Assembly (NCBI GenBank): GCA_026826555.1
Contig: JAKSZT010053994.1
Coordinates: forward strand, 2,185,671-2,249,670
Length of the DNA: 64,000 nucleotides
From: Tolypeutes matacus
Lineage: Eukaryota; Chordata; Mammalia; Cingulata; Chlamyphoridae
Direction: 5' to 3'
The notes beneath the pieces are model-generated. The model had not been told where the DNA came from and searched no databases. It saw nothing but the letters and a program-made list of their open reading frames with translations. The first letter of the stretch is position 1, and each line of letters begins with the position of its first letter. The position numbers and the translations under genes are program-made. Positions 24,556-36,499 of the stretch are shown one piece after another.

Positions 24556-24950
24556 GCTGTCTTTGTTTGAGCTACTGTCACAAATAAGAACATAATGGGT
24601 TGGCTTAAACCATAGGGATTTATTGTCTCAGAATTTCAGAGGATAGAAGACTTGCTTTCTCCCAGTTTTGGTATATTCTGGAACTGGCTGACATAAATCT
24701 TGGAGTTCCTTAACTTGAATATCTTCCCTCTGTCACATGCTGATATATTCTCTTTTTTCTTGTGGGTTCCCACTGATCTCTTGCTTCTTCCTTCTGCCTG
24801 TGAATTTATTTTATAAGGCCTCCAGTAATCCAGGTTAATGCCCATTATGGTTCACTTAGGCCACAACTTAGGGAAACCTAACATTTTCAAAAGGTTTTAT
24901 TTACTCTGCTTAATACTCACATGAATATGGATAAAGAATGCCATCTCTGA
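24556..24950 (-). mobile_element. Solo LTR, MaLR-like, minus strand
   Basis: 'aatgggttggcttaaacca..gggatttattgtctcag', the 'ctccagtaatcc' block and 'tactcacatgaatatggata' parallel 22922-23398. With 24462-24555 it forms an inverted pair of the same LTR. Confidence 0.6.
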
Positions 24951-25109
24951 CTTTGGCATGCTCGGAAGCAAAGGCAAGTCATGGTATCTGCAGAGACTCC
25001 AATAAAAAAAATATGACCTTCTAGTAAATGACCTCTTCAAGGTTCTATAATACCCAAGAGAGAAAGTCATTATAAAAATTATAAAAATAGAACCTCACTT
25101 AAGGAGAGA

Positions 25110-26330
25110 CAATGATAAGCATAAAGGAAATGCTTTGGCTGATAGTTATAGTAAAAAGAAAATACAAAAAAATTTCCAGTCAAGAGCTTAAGATTTTAAT
25201 ACCTGTATATAAGATTAAGGAGACTTTTCAAAGGTCCATGAGTACAATTCTAAAATCACCTCCCAAAATTGAAAAAAGAAAATTGGTTCATAAATGGATG
25301 TGCCCACTCTGGTGGGCTCTGGTAACTCTAAGTTGGTAGCCTATTAGCATCTGAGTCCCTAAAATGGCCCATAGCCAAAACCTTACATGAACATGCCCTC
25401 CATGATCCAGAATCTATCATTTTGAGTATAAAAAAATCATTGTCGTGGGGGTCTTTAAATGAGAAACATGGTGAATATATGAATCATGGTCTACTTGTCA
25501 ATTACATAACCCTGATAAAAGTATAATTATGGCACAGGGTCAAATACCTCAATCAACAGAGCTCTTTGAACATTTCAAATGGGCTTTATATAGCTATCAT
25601 CTCCAAGGGATATGGATATGTCCTTGTTATCGTATGTCTATTTCCCAGATGAATGGAGGCTTTTCCATGTCATAAGTCTACTGCCTTAACAATAGTTAAA
25701 TGCTATTAGATTTTGTTTTCTTCAGCTGGGATTTTCCACTATTCTCTCAAGTGATAGAGGCACCCATTAAACTTGAAATATATCAAGGAACTTTGCAAGA
25801 TCTTACCCATCAACTAAAAGCATCAGTGTACCTACCATCTTCAATCATCAGGAAGAGTTTAAAGAACAAGTGGTATCTTAAAACTTAAGATAAATTATCC
25901 AAATATCTCTTTACCTTGGCCTAAGATTCTTCCATAAGCTTTGATGTCCATAAGATCTAGTTCCTCAGCAAAGCATTGACTGTCCTCTTTTGAAATCATA
26001 ATGGGAAGACACATGAGGCTCATTATTTCTCTTACTATACCATACTCCAATCTATTACTTTCTGAAATTGTTAATTATTGTAAAGGACAAATCACCTATA
26101 TTCAATTCAATCATTCACATTACCAGGCTGCCTTTCCTAAGACTCCCTTACAGTGTACTCTTCGTGACCTTCAACTCATTACTTTGTGTACTGGAAAATA
26201 CATCTACAAGACTGCTTTAGAACCTAGTTAGGAAGGAATTTATCAAGTCTTATTGCCCACCAGAATGGCAGGAAAACTACAGGGAATTGTGTTCACATAT
26301 CATAAGCAAAACATGTGAAGCTCTTGGGCG
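25110..26330 (+). pseudogene. Endogenous retrovirus pol remnant (RNase H end and integrase)
   Basis: Decayed pol in plus orientation. An ADSYSK segment near 25137 resembles the end of RNase H. Integrase follows: zinc-finger-like histidines near 25390, a core with GYGYVLVIV then MEAFPCHKS (25613-25690), SSIIRKSL near 25850 where the family has its catalytic-Glu helix, and a C-terminal EGIYQVLL block at 26235. Many stops and frameshifts interrupt it; the longest frames are 62-76 codons. The pattern suits a gamma-like (class I) retrovirus. Non-functional. Confidence 0.65.
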
Positions 26331-26861
26331 GACACTCCTATTTCACACACAAGCTAAAATTGACACAGTGATTCAAGAATTAAATGGCATCTGATGTAGA
26401 CAAATTCTGCCAAGACATCAGAACAAATAGATGATTCCTAAGATCATGAATCAAAACCTGTCTATATTTCTTTATCATATTCCCTATCTTTTCCTTTTCA
26501 CTATCTTAATGTTCTTTTATTAATCTTACACCCCTCATACTGCCATATCTTTATCACCAATTATATCTTACTTTTACCATGATTTTCTTTTATTTCTTCT
26601 TTACACTGTTCTGCCCTATGCAATTCTACCTTGAACACCATTATTTAGTCCTTTTAGCACACCATATAGCAAATGAAAGCAATTAGAGTAGCTGCTGGAT
26701 CTCTAATTATTGCCTTCTTAATCCCCAAAAAGACGTTTCTCTAATAACCATCCCACTTACACTTGAAGACTTGGCTCTGAAAGGAAACATCATAGATACC
26801 AATGAGATAGAATTTATTTTTGCAGTGACTCTGGGTTTTCTCTTAAGAGTCCCAGAAACTG
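26331..26861 (+). other. ERV pol-env junction region
   Basis: No frame survives. A hydrophobic-coding stretch near 26465-26530 may be the decayed env leader, judged only from its position between integrase and env. Confidence 0.3.
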
Positions 26862-27460
26862 GGTATCTTAGTTTGTCAAAGGTTGCCAGTACAAAAATTC
26901 AAGAAATGTGTTGGCTTTTATAAAGAGAATTTATTTGGTGTAAAAGCTTACACTTCCAAGGCAGAAAAAATGTCCAAATCAAGGTATCATCAGTATGTTT
27001 TCTCACCAAAGGTCAGCTGCTAGCAGATCCTGGAGTTCTGCCGCATGGCAAGGCAGGATGGCAGGTCTACTTGTTTCTCTCTACTTTCTCATGGAGCTCA
27101 GCTGTGGGTGATCAGTCATCTTTGTGAGCCTCTTAGGGCTTCTCTTTCTGCAGCCATAGGCGAATCTGTAGTCCTCTCTTTCATATGACCAGGTAAAAAT
27201 GGCAGAGCTCCCTTTTCATTGTTTCTTTCTCTCTGTGTGTTCTTGGTTTATATTAGAAACAGCCAGAGGATGGATATCTAACCTGGGTCCTTCCTTACTG
27301 ACAGAGTTCAATAAAAAATAATCTAATGAATGATTGAATTAAGGGCTTCTTAACTGAATTTAATGCAATCAAAGGGCGCCATTCCCACAGGAATGTATTG
27401 TTTCAAGAACAATCTTTGTTAGGATTCACAAAATTCAAACTGTCACACTGGTATTGTGAT
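26862..27460 (+). mobile_element. 0.6 kb interspersed repeat, copy 1 (inside ERV env)
   Basis: Starts 'ttagtttgtcaaaggttgcc', then 'tgttggcttttataaagagaatttattt', and ends with '..cattcccacaggaatgtattg..tcacaaaattcaaactgtcac'. The same order of blocks occurs at 30889-31465 and 47963-48590. No coding potential. It is either a non-autonomous DNA element or an LTR; I could not find decisive ends. It is younger than the ERV it splits. Confidence 0.6.
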
Positions 27461-27469
27461 ATGGTCTTT

Positions 27470-28628
27470 TAAACCCTAGGGGTATGGTAGTTTACAATAT
27501 ACCAAACAGATATAAATGGCCACCCTGTAGGGCGTAGTAAATGTTCAGTTTCTATTTTGGTAAGACTTCATTTACTTTCATGAGATAGGAGTAAACTATA
27601 GTGGAAAGGCTTTCTTTATAGACACCAACTTTCTCCAGGTGCACCATGATTTTAGTAACATAGGAAATTATTTCCACTCAGGACAAAAATTTTTGGTGGA
27701 ATGAGGGTCAAAGGAAATTGTTGGTAAAATGGGATCAAGATTTCAAATATCAATGGAGATAATTGTGGTTATTATCCTCTTTTTGGATTTGACACCCAAT
27801 CAGCCCTAAAAGTCAATATCCCATTCCTGAAAGGCAATAGATACTCTTATTACACTCTCCAAGGACCTTGTTTTGTATATGAACACAAGATATACAAAGC
27901 ACTACCTGTAAATTCTGTTAGTTCCTATTATGCTGTTACCTAGATGGCTATTTATGATTAGTTTCCAAAACAGAAATTTAGGTAAATTAGAGATGTTATG
28001 TTCTCTTCCCATACTATAAAAACTCATCATGAGACAATTGCCAGACAAGAGAGAGCTCTAAGTGAATTATGGAAAAATTCCTTTAACCCCGGCTAAACTC
28101 ATGAAGTTTTCTGTTTTTGGTATTATTCCCCTTGTCACTGGGGCAGTTATCACCTGTATTGGAAAATACACTATAAAATTACAGATAAAATTAGAAAATG
28201 TAGCTGTAGAGTTAGAAAAGCCTATCTCCCAGTAAGTGTAGGCTATATTTTCACTAGCTGATGAAGTATTGGAATATCACAAAATTGCTCTATGAAATCA
28301 ATTAACTATATTTTGGTTTCCCAAGGATGTGTGTGTGCATTGTGGGTTCCCAGTGCTGTGTATTTGTAAATTGCACTCAAATGAGTTTATCAAGGGGTAG
28401 CAACAACAGATGTCCATGCTAGAGAAGAATGGGAACCAGCTTAAACATCTCCCAAATATGATTGATCTGATTCTCTTTTTGGTTGGCCTCTAGGGTCATG
28501 GTTACCTTGGCTCAGAGATGTCCTAATAGAGGCACTTATCCTCTTAATCATAATATTCATAATATCCCCCATTTTTTGTTTGAGCTATAGACACTTAAAT
28601 GGTACTACTTTACTAATAACTCAATGAA
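27470..28628 (+). pseudogene. Endogenous retrovirus env remnant (SU and TM)
   Basis: SU-like coding traces (an NIPFLKGNRYSYYTLQGPC frame near 27815) lead to a probable cleavage and fusion-peptide region (28085-28150), a coiled-coil-like stretch, a cysteine cluster C-x-C-x5-CC near 28330, then a tryptophan-rich turn and a hydrophobic membrane segment ending at a stop near 28626. This is the normal order of a retroviral transmembrane subunit. Stops and frameshifts make it non-functional. It lies downstream of the integrase remnant in the same orientation. Confidence 0.6.
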
Positions 28629-29170
28629 TTATAAATTCAATTAAGGATACAAAATCAGAGTGAATGGGACAAATAAAATATCAAACTTCAGCTAACCTGT
28701 GAAATAAGTGATGAAACATGAGAGATTTGGGTGGTAAATGAGAAAGCAACTACATCTTTGGTCAAGTCATTATCTAATGGCCAAAGGGGTGAAATCGATA
28801 AAACAATATAAAGAAAAAAACCCTAGGGACCTCTCAGAGCCTAAAACTTTCTTATTTGTAGTCCCCTTGAGTTTCTTCTTGATATCTTTTGAAAATTGAA
28901 ATCCCCACCAAAGTGGGTGACTCCAATAGCCAATCAAGTCCTGGTTCATTATATTTGGTCCAATATAAAATAAAGCTCATCTGGCTTATACCCATTCCTA
29001 TAAGATGGACAATTGCCTGTCCAATCAATATGTCAAATTAACTTCCTTTTTATCTCTTTAAAAATCATTTGGCATCCTTCAAAACTCATAATGGCTTCTG
29101 GTTTTTGCAAGTGATTGCTGCAGCAAAACTATTGGTGTACTTAATAAAATACTTTAATCTACAACATCAC
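28629..29170 (+). mobile_element. Candidate ERV 3' LTR
   Basis: Follows env. It has CCAAT motifs near 28925-28945, a 'tataaaataaa' stretch near 28965 and AATAAA near 29145, as a gamma-type LTR would. I cannot define its ends and saw no 5' partner, so this is by position only. Confidence 0.35.
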
Positions 29171-29939
29171 ATTTACTAACCTTAATCCTTAAACCTAATC
29201 TTGTGCTTTTGGAAAACAAGCCTATAATTCTGAAGGCCTGACCATCACCTGCCTATCCTATGACAAGGTTTCCACAATCTCAGAGATGATGTAAATTTGT
29301 TCTTCAATGGTATTGCCAAAAATCCAGAGGAAACTGGGCATTTATGTTCTCATCATGACTGACTCCACTGAGGAAGGTAACTAACTTCCATTCTCTCAGG
29401 ACATGCTGAATCAGTATCTCTTACATACATTCCACATTGCCTCAGGAAAGACAGTTAAAACACATAATGATTCTCAGTTTACCTTTAACTGTGCTCATGG
29501 CTTGCTCTGTCTTGGCAACAATGAAGCTCCTTTGAACTCTTAATCCCAACCACCTACACAAATGAAAACTATTTTAATGGAAACTCCCCTCATGTATCGG
29601 TTTTATAATCACTAATTTTAATGACCAGACAGCAGACGCACATTGTAATAATTATACTAATGAAATATCCAATTATTCTAATGTCAGAAAAGGCAGGGAA
29701 CTCCTTAGTGGGCATACAAGTCTTGAAAGACCAAATCATTAATTGTTTATATTAATTCCTAAAACAGAAAGTTGACTATTTATTAAATAACTGAAAAATT
29801 TTAGTAAATATATTAGTCAATAAAAGCACTAGCCTGTCCAAATAAACAACTTCTGGCTGACAATATTTTTATAAAACATGAACTTAATTTTTGGAAAGGC
29901 AAAGGCAATGAGCTAAACAATCATTGCATGTTTAGGAGA
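29171..29939. other. Unassigned, possible env-like traces
   Basis: No complete frame. A short plus-strand frame near 29615-29700 shows two closely spaced NYT/NYS glycosylation-type sites, reminiscent of env surface subunit, but on the wrong side of the candidate LTR. Confidence 0.25.
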
Positions 29940-32900
29940 CTTAGCTTTTTTTTACAATAAAATTTTATTTTATAAAACAGTTTAAGGATTTCAAAAAATT
30001 GGGGAAGAAAGAACAGAGAATCTCCATACACAATTTGCTCATTTCCCCTATTAGTAACATATTATATCAGTTGAAATTAATGAACTAATATTAATACAGT
30101 ATTATTAACTGAAGTTCAAATTATATTCAGATTTTTTTTCAAATCTAATGTTTTCCAACTAATGTTTTTGTAACATCTAAGGTTTTGTAATATTTTTCAT
30201 CTAATTTTTTGTTGTTGTTGTCCCAGTATCCAATCCAGGACTAAACATAACATATAGTCACTATGTCTCCTTACACTCAGTTTCTTGGCTAGGACTGTTT
30301 CTCAGACTTTCCTTGCATTTCATGATCTTGAGAGTGTTCAGGTGAAATATTTTGTAGTATGTCATTTTATTGGGATTTGTCTGATACTTAAAAATTAGAT
30401 TAGGTTTATGAGTTCTTGAAAGAAATCTAGAATAAGGTTCCTTTCTTATCACCTCATATCAAGGAAACATACTATGATTATTACTTAACAGTTCCTTTTG
30501 GTTGAGTTAGTGTTTAGCAGGTTTGCCCACTGTAAAATTGTTCTTTTTTTCCCTATATTTCTATAAGGTCATCTTGAAAGGAAGTCATGATATATAAAGC
30601 TCACACTTAAGGAATGGGGAGTTATGCTCCAACACTTTGTGGACAGAATATCAAATAAATTATTTGGAATGCTTGTGTATTTCTCCTTGTGTGATATTTG
30701 GTAGTTTCCTCCTTTAAGGAATTGGTACCTTTCATCTAAGTAATTGTTTCTTTTTTTAATATATAGTTGTTCATACTATTTGTTTATTATACTTTTAATA
30801 GTCATGAATCAGTAGTGATGACCCCTTTTTCATTTCTGAGATGAGTAATTTGTATCATCTCTCCTTTTTCCTTTATTAGCCTGTGTATTAGCCAGACAAA
30901 GTGGGTGCTGATGCAAAGTAACAGAAATCTGTGGGCTTTTATAAAGGGTATTGATTTAGGGTAAAAGCATACAGTTTAAAAGGTCTTAAAGTGTCAAAAT
31001 CAAGGTACCATATGAGGTAGATCCTCACCCAAGGCTCCATGGGTTCCAGCTTCTTACAATCTCAGCTGTACACTGGCATAGGTCTCATTGCTTTCCTGAG
31101 GAATCCTTTCTTTCTGGGCTCAGCTGCTTTGGTGACTTCACAAGGTCAGCTGTAAACTATCAGGCTCATCTCTCTTCCCGGGGCTGTAAGATCCTCCATG
31201 TATCTTTTCTGTTTATCTACTTCTGTGTTCTTGATTGAGCACACCTTTATATAGCCCACCAAGGGGACAGGGACTCAACCCTGGAAGCCCTAATGATGAG
31301 GTTGAATCAAAGCCCTAATCTTGATTTAATAAACCAAAAGTGAAACATCTGATTTTAATAACAATCAGAGGGTATCATTCCCAGAGGAACAGACTAGTTT
31401 ACAAACATAATCAATATCTCTTTTTGCAATTCATAAATAATGTCAAACTGCCACTGCCTTGCTAGAGGTTAGTATCAACTTTGATTTTATTTGAATAGTC
31501 TCTTGTTTTCTTGCTTTCAATTTTATTTATTCTTGCTCTAATTGTTTTTTTTTCTTCTTTATTCAGTGTCAAATTACTCTTTTATTCTCTACTTTCCTAA
31601 AATAGGAGATTAGATTATTGACTTTCACTATTTATTCTTTCATAATATATGCCTTTAATACTATTAATTTCCCTCTGAGAACTGCTACTTCTGCATTCCC
31701 CAAATTTGATAACTTTTATTTTCATTTTGATTTATTTCATAATTTTTCCTATAAACTATGTGTTATTTAGAAGCATATTGTTTTATCGCCAATTGTTTGG
31801 AGATTTTACAACTATTTTTTTTCTGTTATTGAGTTCTAACTTAATAATTCCATTGCAGCTTGGGAACATATTGTCATGTTTTCTATTCCTTTAAATGAGT
31901 AGTTTCACAGCCCACAAAGTGGTTACCTTTGTGAATGTTCTATACAAGATAGAGAAGAATGTCTATCTTGATATTATAGAATGAAGTATTCTAATCAAAT
32001 AGGTTGTCAGTGTTTTCAGGCCAATTTTATGCTTACTGATTATCTGCTTGCTTAGCCAATCAATTACTAAAAGAATGCTAAAATATACAACTCTTATACT
32101 CAAATTTTCTATTGTTCTTTTCAATTATATCAGTTTTGGCTTCATATGTTTTGAACTTCTGTTATTAGGCGTATACACATTTAGGATATTTATATGTACT
32201 TGGAGAATTGACCTCCTTATCATTATATAATTTTTATTTATCCTTCATAATTTTTCTTTTCCTGAAGTCTGCTTTTGTGAAATTTATATAGCTAATTCAG
32301 CTTACTTTTGATTAGTTTTAACATCATACATATTACTTTATTCCTTTATTTTTGATCTATCTATATCTTTATAGTTAGTGAGTTTTACGTAGACAGTGTA
32401 TTGTTGAGTCTTATTTTTTAACCACTCTGATAAGCTTTGTCTTTTAATTGGTATGTTCACAGTATACATATTTCAAGTAATTATTGATATATTTGGAATT
32501 ATATCACTCACATTTGTAGATTTCTATACATTACTCTAGTTCCTTAATTCTTCCCCTCCCTCTCTTTTTCTACCTTTTCTGTTTTTAATTGAAAACTTTA
32601 AATAATTCCATTTTATATATATTTGTCACTATGAATTATATTTCTTTTAAATTATTTTTAGAGGTTTCCAGAGAGTTTGCAATATATATTTTAAACAAAT
32701 ATAAGTTCACCATCAAATAACAGTATATCACATCTCATGTAGGTATATAATCACAGAGTATTCTTATTTCTCTCTCGATCATTTATGATATTACTAGCAT
32801 TTATTTCACTTACCCATATGTTATAATCATCTAATACCTTGTTACTATTATCACTTTAAATAGTTATCTTTTAGATCAATTAAGAATAAGAAAAATAAAG

Positions 32901-33895
32901 GACTTAATTATACCTTCATTTATTCATTCTCTGATGATCTTCCTTTCTTTATGTAGATCCATGTTTCTAATTGATAAAATTTTCCTACTGTCTGAAAAAC
33001 TTCTTTTAACTTTTCCCACATGGCATATCTGCTGTTGAAGAATTACCTCAGGTCTTGTTCATTTAAGAAAGTTTTTATTTCTAGTTCACATTGGAAAGAT
33101 AATTTCAGTGGATATAGAATTGTAGGTTAGCTTTTTTCCCTTTAATTCTTTATTTCACTCCTCTACCTTTTTGCTTGGAAGGCTTATGACAATATGCCCT
33201 CTGTAATTCTTACCTTCATTCCTCCAGAGGTATGGTGAATTTCCTCCCTCTAGCTTCTTTAAGATTTTCTTGTTTGTCTTTGCTTTTTCTGACATTATTG
33301 AATACTATATTCTTAGTGATGGAATTTTAAAATATTTATCTTAGTGTTCTCTTGTGCTTTCTGGATTTCTATTGTGGTGTCTGTCATTAATTTTGGTAAC
33401 TTTGACCACTATTTCTTCAAATAGTTATTTGCTCTGTTCTATCTTTATATTTGTTCCAATTTTGCTATGCTACACATTTTTAAATTGTCCCACAGTTCTT
33501 GGATGACCTAGTCTTTATTTTCATTCTTTTTCTTTAAATTTTGATTTGGGATGTTTCTATTGACAGATACCGAAATCATTGATTGCTTTCCTCTCCATGC
33601 TCAGCCTACATATGAACCCAGCAAAGGCATTTTTCATTTGATACAATGTTTCTTATTTCTAGTATTTCCATTGGATGCTTTCTTAATTCTCCATCTCTCT
33701 TCTCACATTACCATCTGTTCTGGCATGTATTCTACTGATAGTTATTACAAAATTTCCTCCTAATATTTCAAAACTTTGTCGTATATTTAAAGGTTATTGC
33801 TTATTTTGTGTCCCCTGAGTAAGTATTTTCTTGTGTGTTTGTATGTCTTACAATTTCTTGTTGACAGCCAGACATGATGTTTTGAGTATTTGGAC
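29940..33895 (-). mobile_element. Old L1, minus strand (3' UTR, ORF2)
   Basis: Begins with T-rich sequence and an antisense old L1 3' UTR ('ccatacacaatttgctcatttcccctattag'), then decayed ORF2 in antisense ('gatgagtaatttgtatcat', 'ctgaagtctgcttttgtg', 'atagctaattcagctt'). It is interrupted by the repeat at 30889-31465. No frame above about 80 codons. This subfamily is distinct from L1-A, -B and -C and much more diverged. Confidence 0.65.
30889..31465 (+). mobile_element. 0.6 kb interspersed repeat, copy 2
   Basis: 'gtattagccagacaaagtgggtgctgatgcaaagta' to 'aattcataaataatgtcaaactgcc'. Blocks 'gtgggcttttataaagggtattgattt', 'aaggtaccatatgaggtag', 'cacaaggtcagctgtaaac' and 'aaccaaaagtgaaacatct' align with copy 3 at 47963. 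It splits old L1 ORF2. Confidence 0.65.
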
Positions 33896-34335
33896 TGAGT
33901 GTAATGGTTAATTTTATTTGTCAATCTGGCTATAGTGTCCAGTTGTTTAATCAAACTTTGGCCTACATGTTTCTGTGGAGGTTTTCTGTAGATGTGATTA
34001 ACATCTTTAGTAAGGTGACATTCATTAAATTAGATTACTCTCATCTAATCATTTGAGGCTTTATGAGCTAATAACTTAGAGTTCCTTAAAGGAGGAGAAT
34101 TTCTTCCTTAGAACTCTACCATTTAGTCATTTCTGAATTTTCAGGCTGTTGCCCTCCCTTTGGACTTTGGACTTCAGGCTCCAATATCAAATCTTCCTGG
34201 AATTTACTACCTGTCAGTCAGTCCTACAAACTTCAGGCTTGTCAGCCCCAACAATCATGTGAGACAATTCCTTAATTTAAATTTTATTCATACATGCATA
34301 CATCCTACTGGTTCTGTTCTTTAGAGAACACTGAA
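33896..34335 (+). mobile_element. Mammalian-type interspersed repeat, unnamed
   Basis: Starts 'gtgtaatggttaattttatttgtcaatctggc' and ends 'cctactggttctgttctttagagaacactga'. I know this pattern as a widespread mammalian non-autonomous repeat of DNA-transposon character but cannot name it with certainty. No coding content. Confidence 0.55.
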
Positions 34336-35508
34336 AAATTCACTGAGTTAAAAAGTTGGTCTGTGTTTAATGTTTATTGTAGGTGACAAATGATTCTAAA
34401 TCCTCTCATGCCTTTGTGTCTCCTATCTTGTCTTTGGTTTCCCACTTAAATCCTCAGAGTCTGAATCTTTCTGCTTTCAGCTGTAATCCAATACTATTTT
34501 ATGAGAGTAGAGTTTGTGTGGTGTTTAAGAGTGGGGAAGGGGAGCATTTTATAATTATATGAGTACATCTGAGTCTTTCAGTAGGTCTGTTTACCTGGAC
34601 TGTGATCTTCATAAGTGTTTCTTAACCTACATCCCCATGTTATGGGACACAGTAATGTCAGAAGGGGCCAGAGTTGTGTAAAACCTTTCCCAATAGACAG
34701 AATAAGAAACTGGTAGTCTTTTTTCTAGTCCTTTGCTATGGAGAAAAGTCAGTACATATTTCATAATAGTTATTTTTTTTCTCCTTTCCCTGCCAGAACC
34801 ACAAGGGGATATTTATTGAACTTAATTGGGAGAACGTGGTAGGGTTCCTGGAGATAATACCTATGAAAGTGTGGGAATTCTTTAAGATTGTGGCTTCCTG
34901 GGATTTCTTACTCTTAGGCTAGTCCACACTTGGCCCCCAGCAATTTGTCAAATTTACCATATACATTTACTAATCAGTTTATGGATCCAACAGCTTCTAA
35001 CCCAGATAGGTCAGTTTTGCCTATGACTCTCTGGATTTAGCTGTTTTTCCAGATTTGGGAGTAGTGATTTACCATTTGGCCTCAGTTCTCTGATGTCTGC
35101 AAGAAAAGTCACAGACTTTTTTTTTTAGCAATTTCTTTTGTGGTTGTAAAGACTTCAATGGTGAATTACATGCTTTTTCTATGTTGGGAACTGAAAACAG
35201 AAGTTTCTAAAACTTTTCAATATTTTAGAAATGAATAAATCATCAGTGTTTTAAATCTGTACCTCTACTGGTTGTGCTGTTGTGTAGTAGATATAATCCG
35301 TATTCATTCTCTCCTCTCTCTTTCTCTTTTTTTCTCTTCCTCACAGGAACTCTCGTCCTTCTCTGGAGCTGCATCAACTCTATAAGGTAATTGTGATGTC
35401 CTTATATGTATGCAGTACATTTAATTGAGAAATGAATGTTTTAATTCAACTGTATTTTCTTTTTAGGTTTTGTTTATATTATAAATTATTAAATGTACAA
35501 AATAAAGT
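34336..35508. other. No gene seen; possibly old L1 5' sequence
   Basis: The sequence before and after the 33896 repeat ('ttcttgttgacagccagacatgatg' at 33857) resembles the 5' part of an old minus-strand L1, so 34336 to about 35190 may continue the element at 29940. No frame or site is recognisable. Confidence 0.3.
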
Positions 35509-36170
35509 TAAAAAAAAAACAGTATGTGAAAAAAAATGAGGAGGACAGAAGGGGCTCAAATGGTTGGGTGTCCATCCACCATACGGAAGGACCTGGGTTG
35601 GATCCCTGGGATCTCCTGGTAAAATAAAGAAAAATATAGAAGTCACATGGGCCACCAGGCCCCACGAGTGGGCACGCCATCAGTCCCTATGCCCAGGCAC
35701 ACCTTTGGGCCCCATGAGCAGGTGAGCATTCAGGCCCTATGCATGGGTGTGCTGTCAGACCCCATGAATAGGTGCACCACCAGGCTCCATGAGCAGGTAC
35801 ACCCTCAGGCCCCATGAGTGGGTGCACCACCAGGCCCCATGTGTGGGTATCCCAGGGCCTACTGAACTCTGCAGAAAGATGGTGACATAACAGGAGACAC
35901 TCACAAGGGAGAACCAAGAGGAGATACACCTAAAAGATAGGAACTAAGGTGGCACAAGTGGCAGAATTCCTCTCTCATGCATCGGAGTTTCCCAGGATCA
36001 AATCCTGGTGAAAACAGGAGGAGAAGGATAAGAAGAGAGGGAAGAAAACAGACACAGAGAATTGTTCAGCAAATGTACACAAAAACAGCAAAAATGGGGG
36101 AGGGGGGTTTAAAAATGGATAAAAGTAAATAAATAAATCTTTAAAAAATAAAAATAAAGAGGGAAATCAA
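35509..36170 (+). mobile_element. SINE-derived block with two tRNA-like heads
   Basis: A first tRNA-like head at about 35545-35620 (with 'ggttggatccctggg' resembling a B box) is followed by a minisatellite (35656-35855). A second head follows at about 35945-36015 ('ggatcaaatcctggtg') with an A-rich tail ending 'aaataaataaatctttaaaaaataaaaataaag'. It reads as two copies of one tRNA-derived SINE family, or one composite SINE. A-rich runs at 35509 and 36120-36165 bracket it. Confidence 0.6.
35656..35855. repeat. Minisatellite, 25-bp unit x 8
   Basis: Eight units of exactly 25 bp with no indels. A typical unit reads 'caggccccatgagtgggtg' plus 'caccac' (35806-35830). Units 1, 7 and 8 are closest to one another; 2, 3 and 4 are most diverged. 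The array sits inside SINE-derived DNA. Minus-strand frames through it (35687-35929) give a repetitive W/H/G-rich peptide with no support as a gene. Confidence 0.9.
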
Positions 36171-36499
36171 TGGAGAGATATAAAATGTGCCATGAATTGT
36201 ACTTGTTCAAATAGCTAATTTGAATATACTCCTCACAATGTAGATGCTCCCTGCAATCCCATTCCAAATGCTTTTAAGGGGATATGAATTAGTTCTACAG
36301 AAAAATATTTAATTATTGTGTAATTCTTGTTCTCCTGTTTTAAGATAGAGTACATTTTCAGAGAAGTAAAACAAACTTGGTGCTAGAAGGTAATTTTAGT
36401 TCCTTTTTAAAAATTATTATAAATCAATGGATTTCTGAGTATATGTAATTGGGAAAACATGCAATAATAATGGCGAGACATAAATTTAAACAGCTAAAA
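36171..36499. other. No gene or recognised repeat
   Basis: AT-rich DNA between the SINE block and the start of a sense L1. Nothing recognisable. Confidence 0.4.

Noticed and set aside
35545..35620. tRNA-like sequence with A/B-box features
   Set aside because: It is the head of a SINE; no intact cloverleaf or acceptor pairing was found, so I do not call a tRNA gene here or at 37878-38061 and 47668-47962.
35656..35855. Regularly spaced repeats that could suggest a CRISPR array
   Set aside because: The 25-bp units are directly contiguous with no unique spacers, and the context is mammalian SINE DNA.
35687..35929. Minus-strand frame with repeated W/H/G motifs
   Set aside because: It is the translation of the 25-bp minisatellite. 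A 25-bp unit rotates the frame from unit to unit, so the apparent motif repeats are not in-frame protein repeats.
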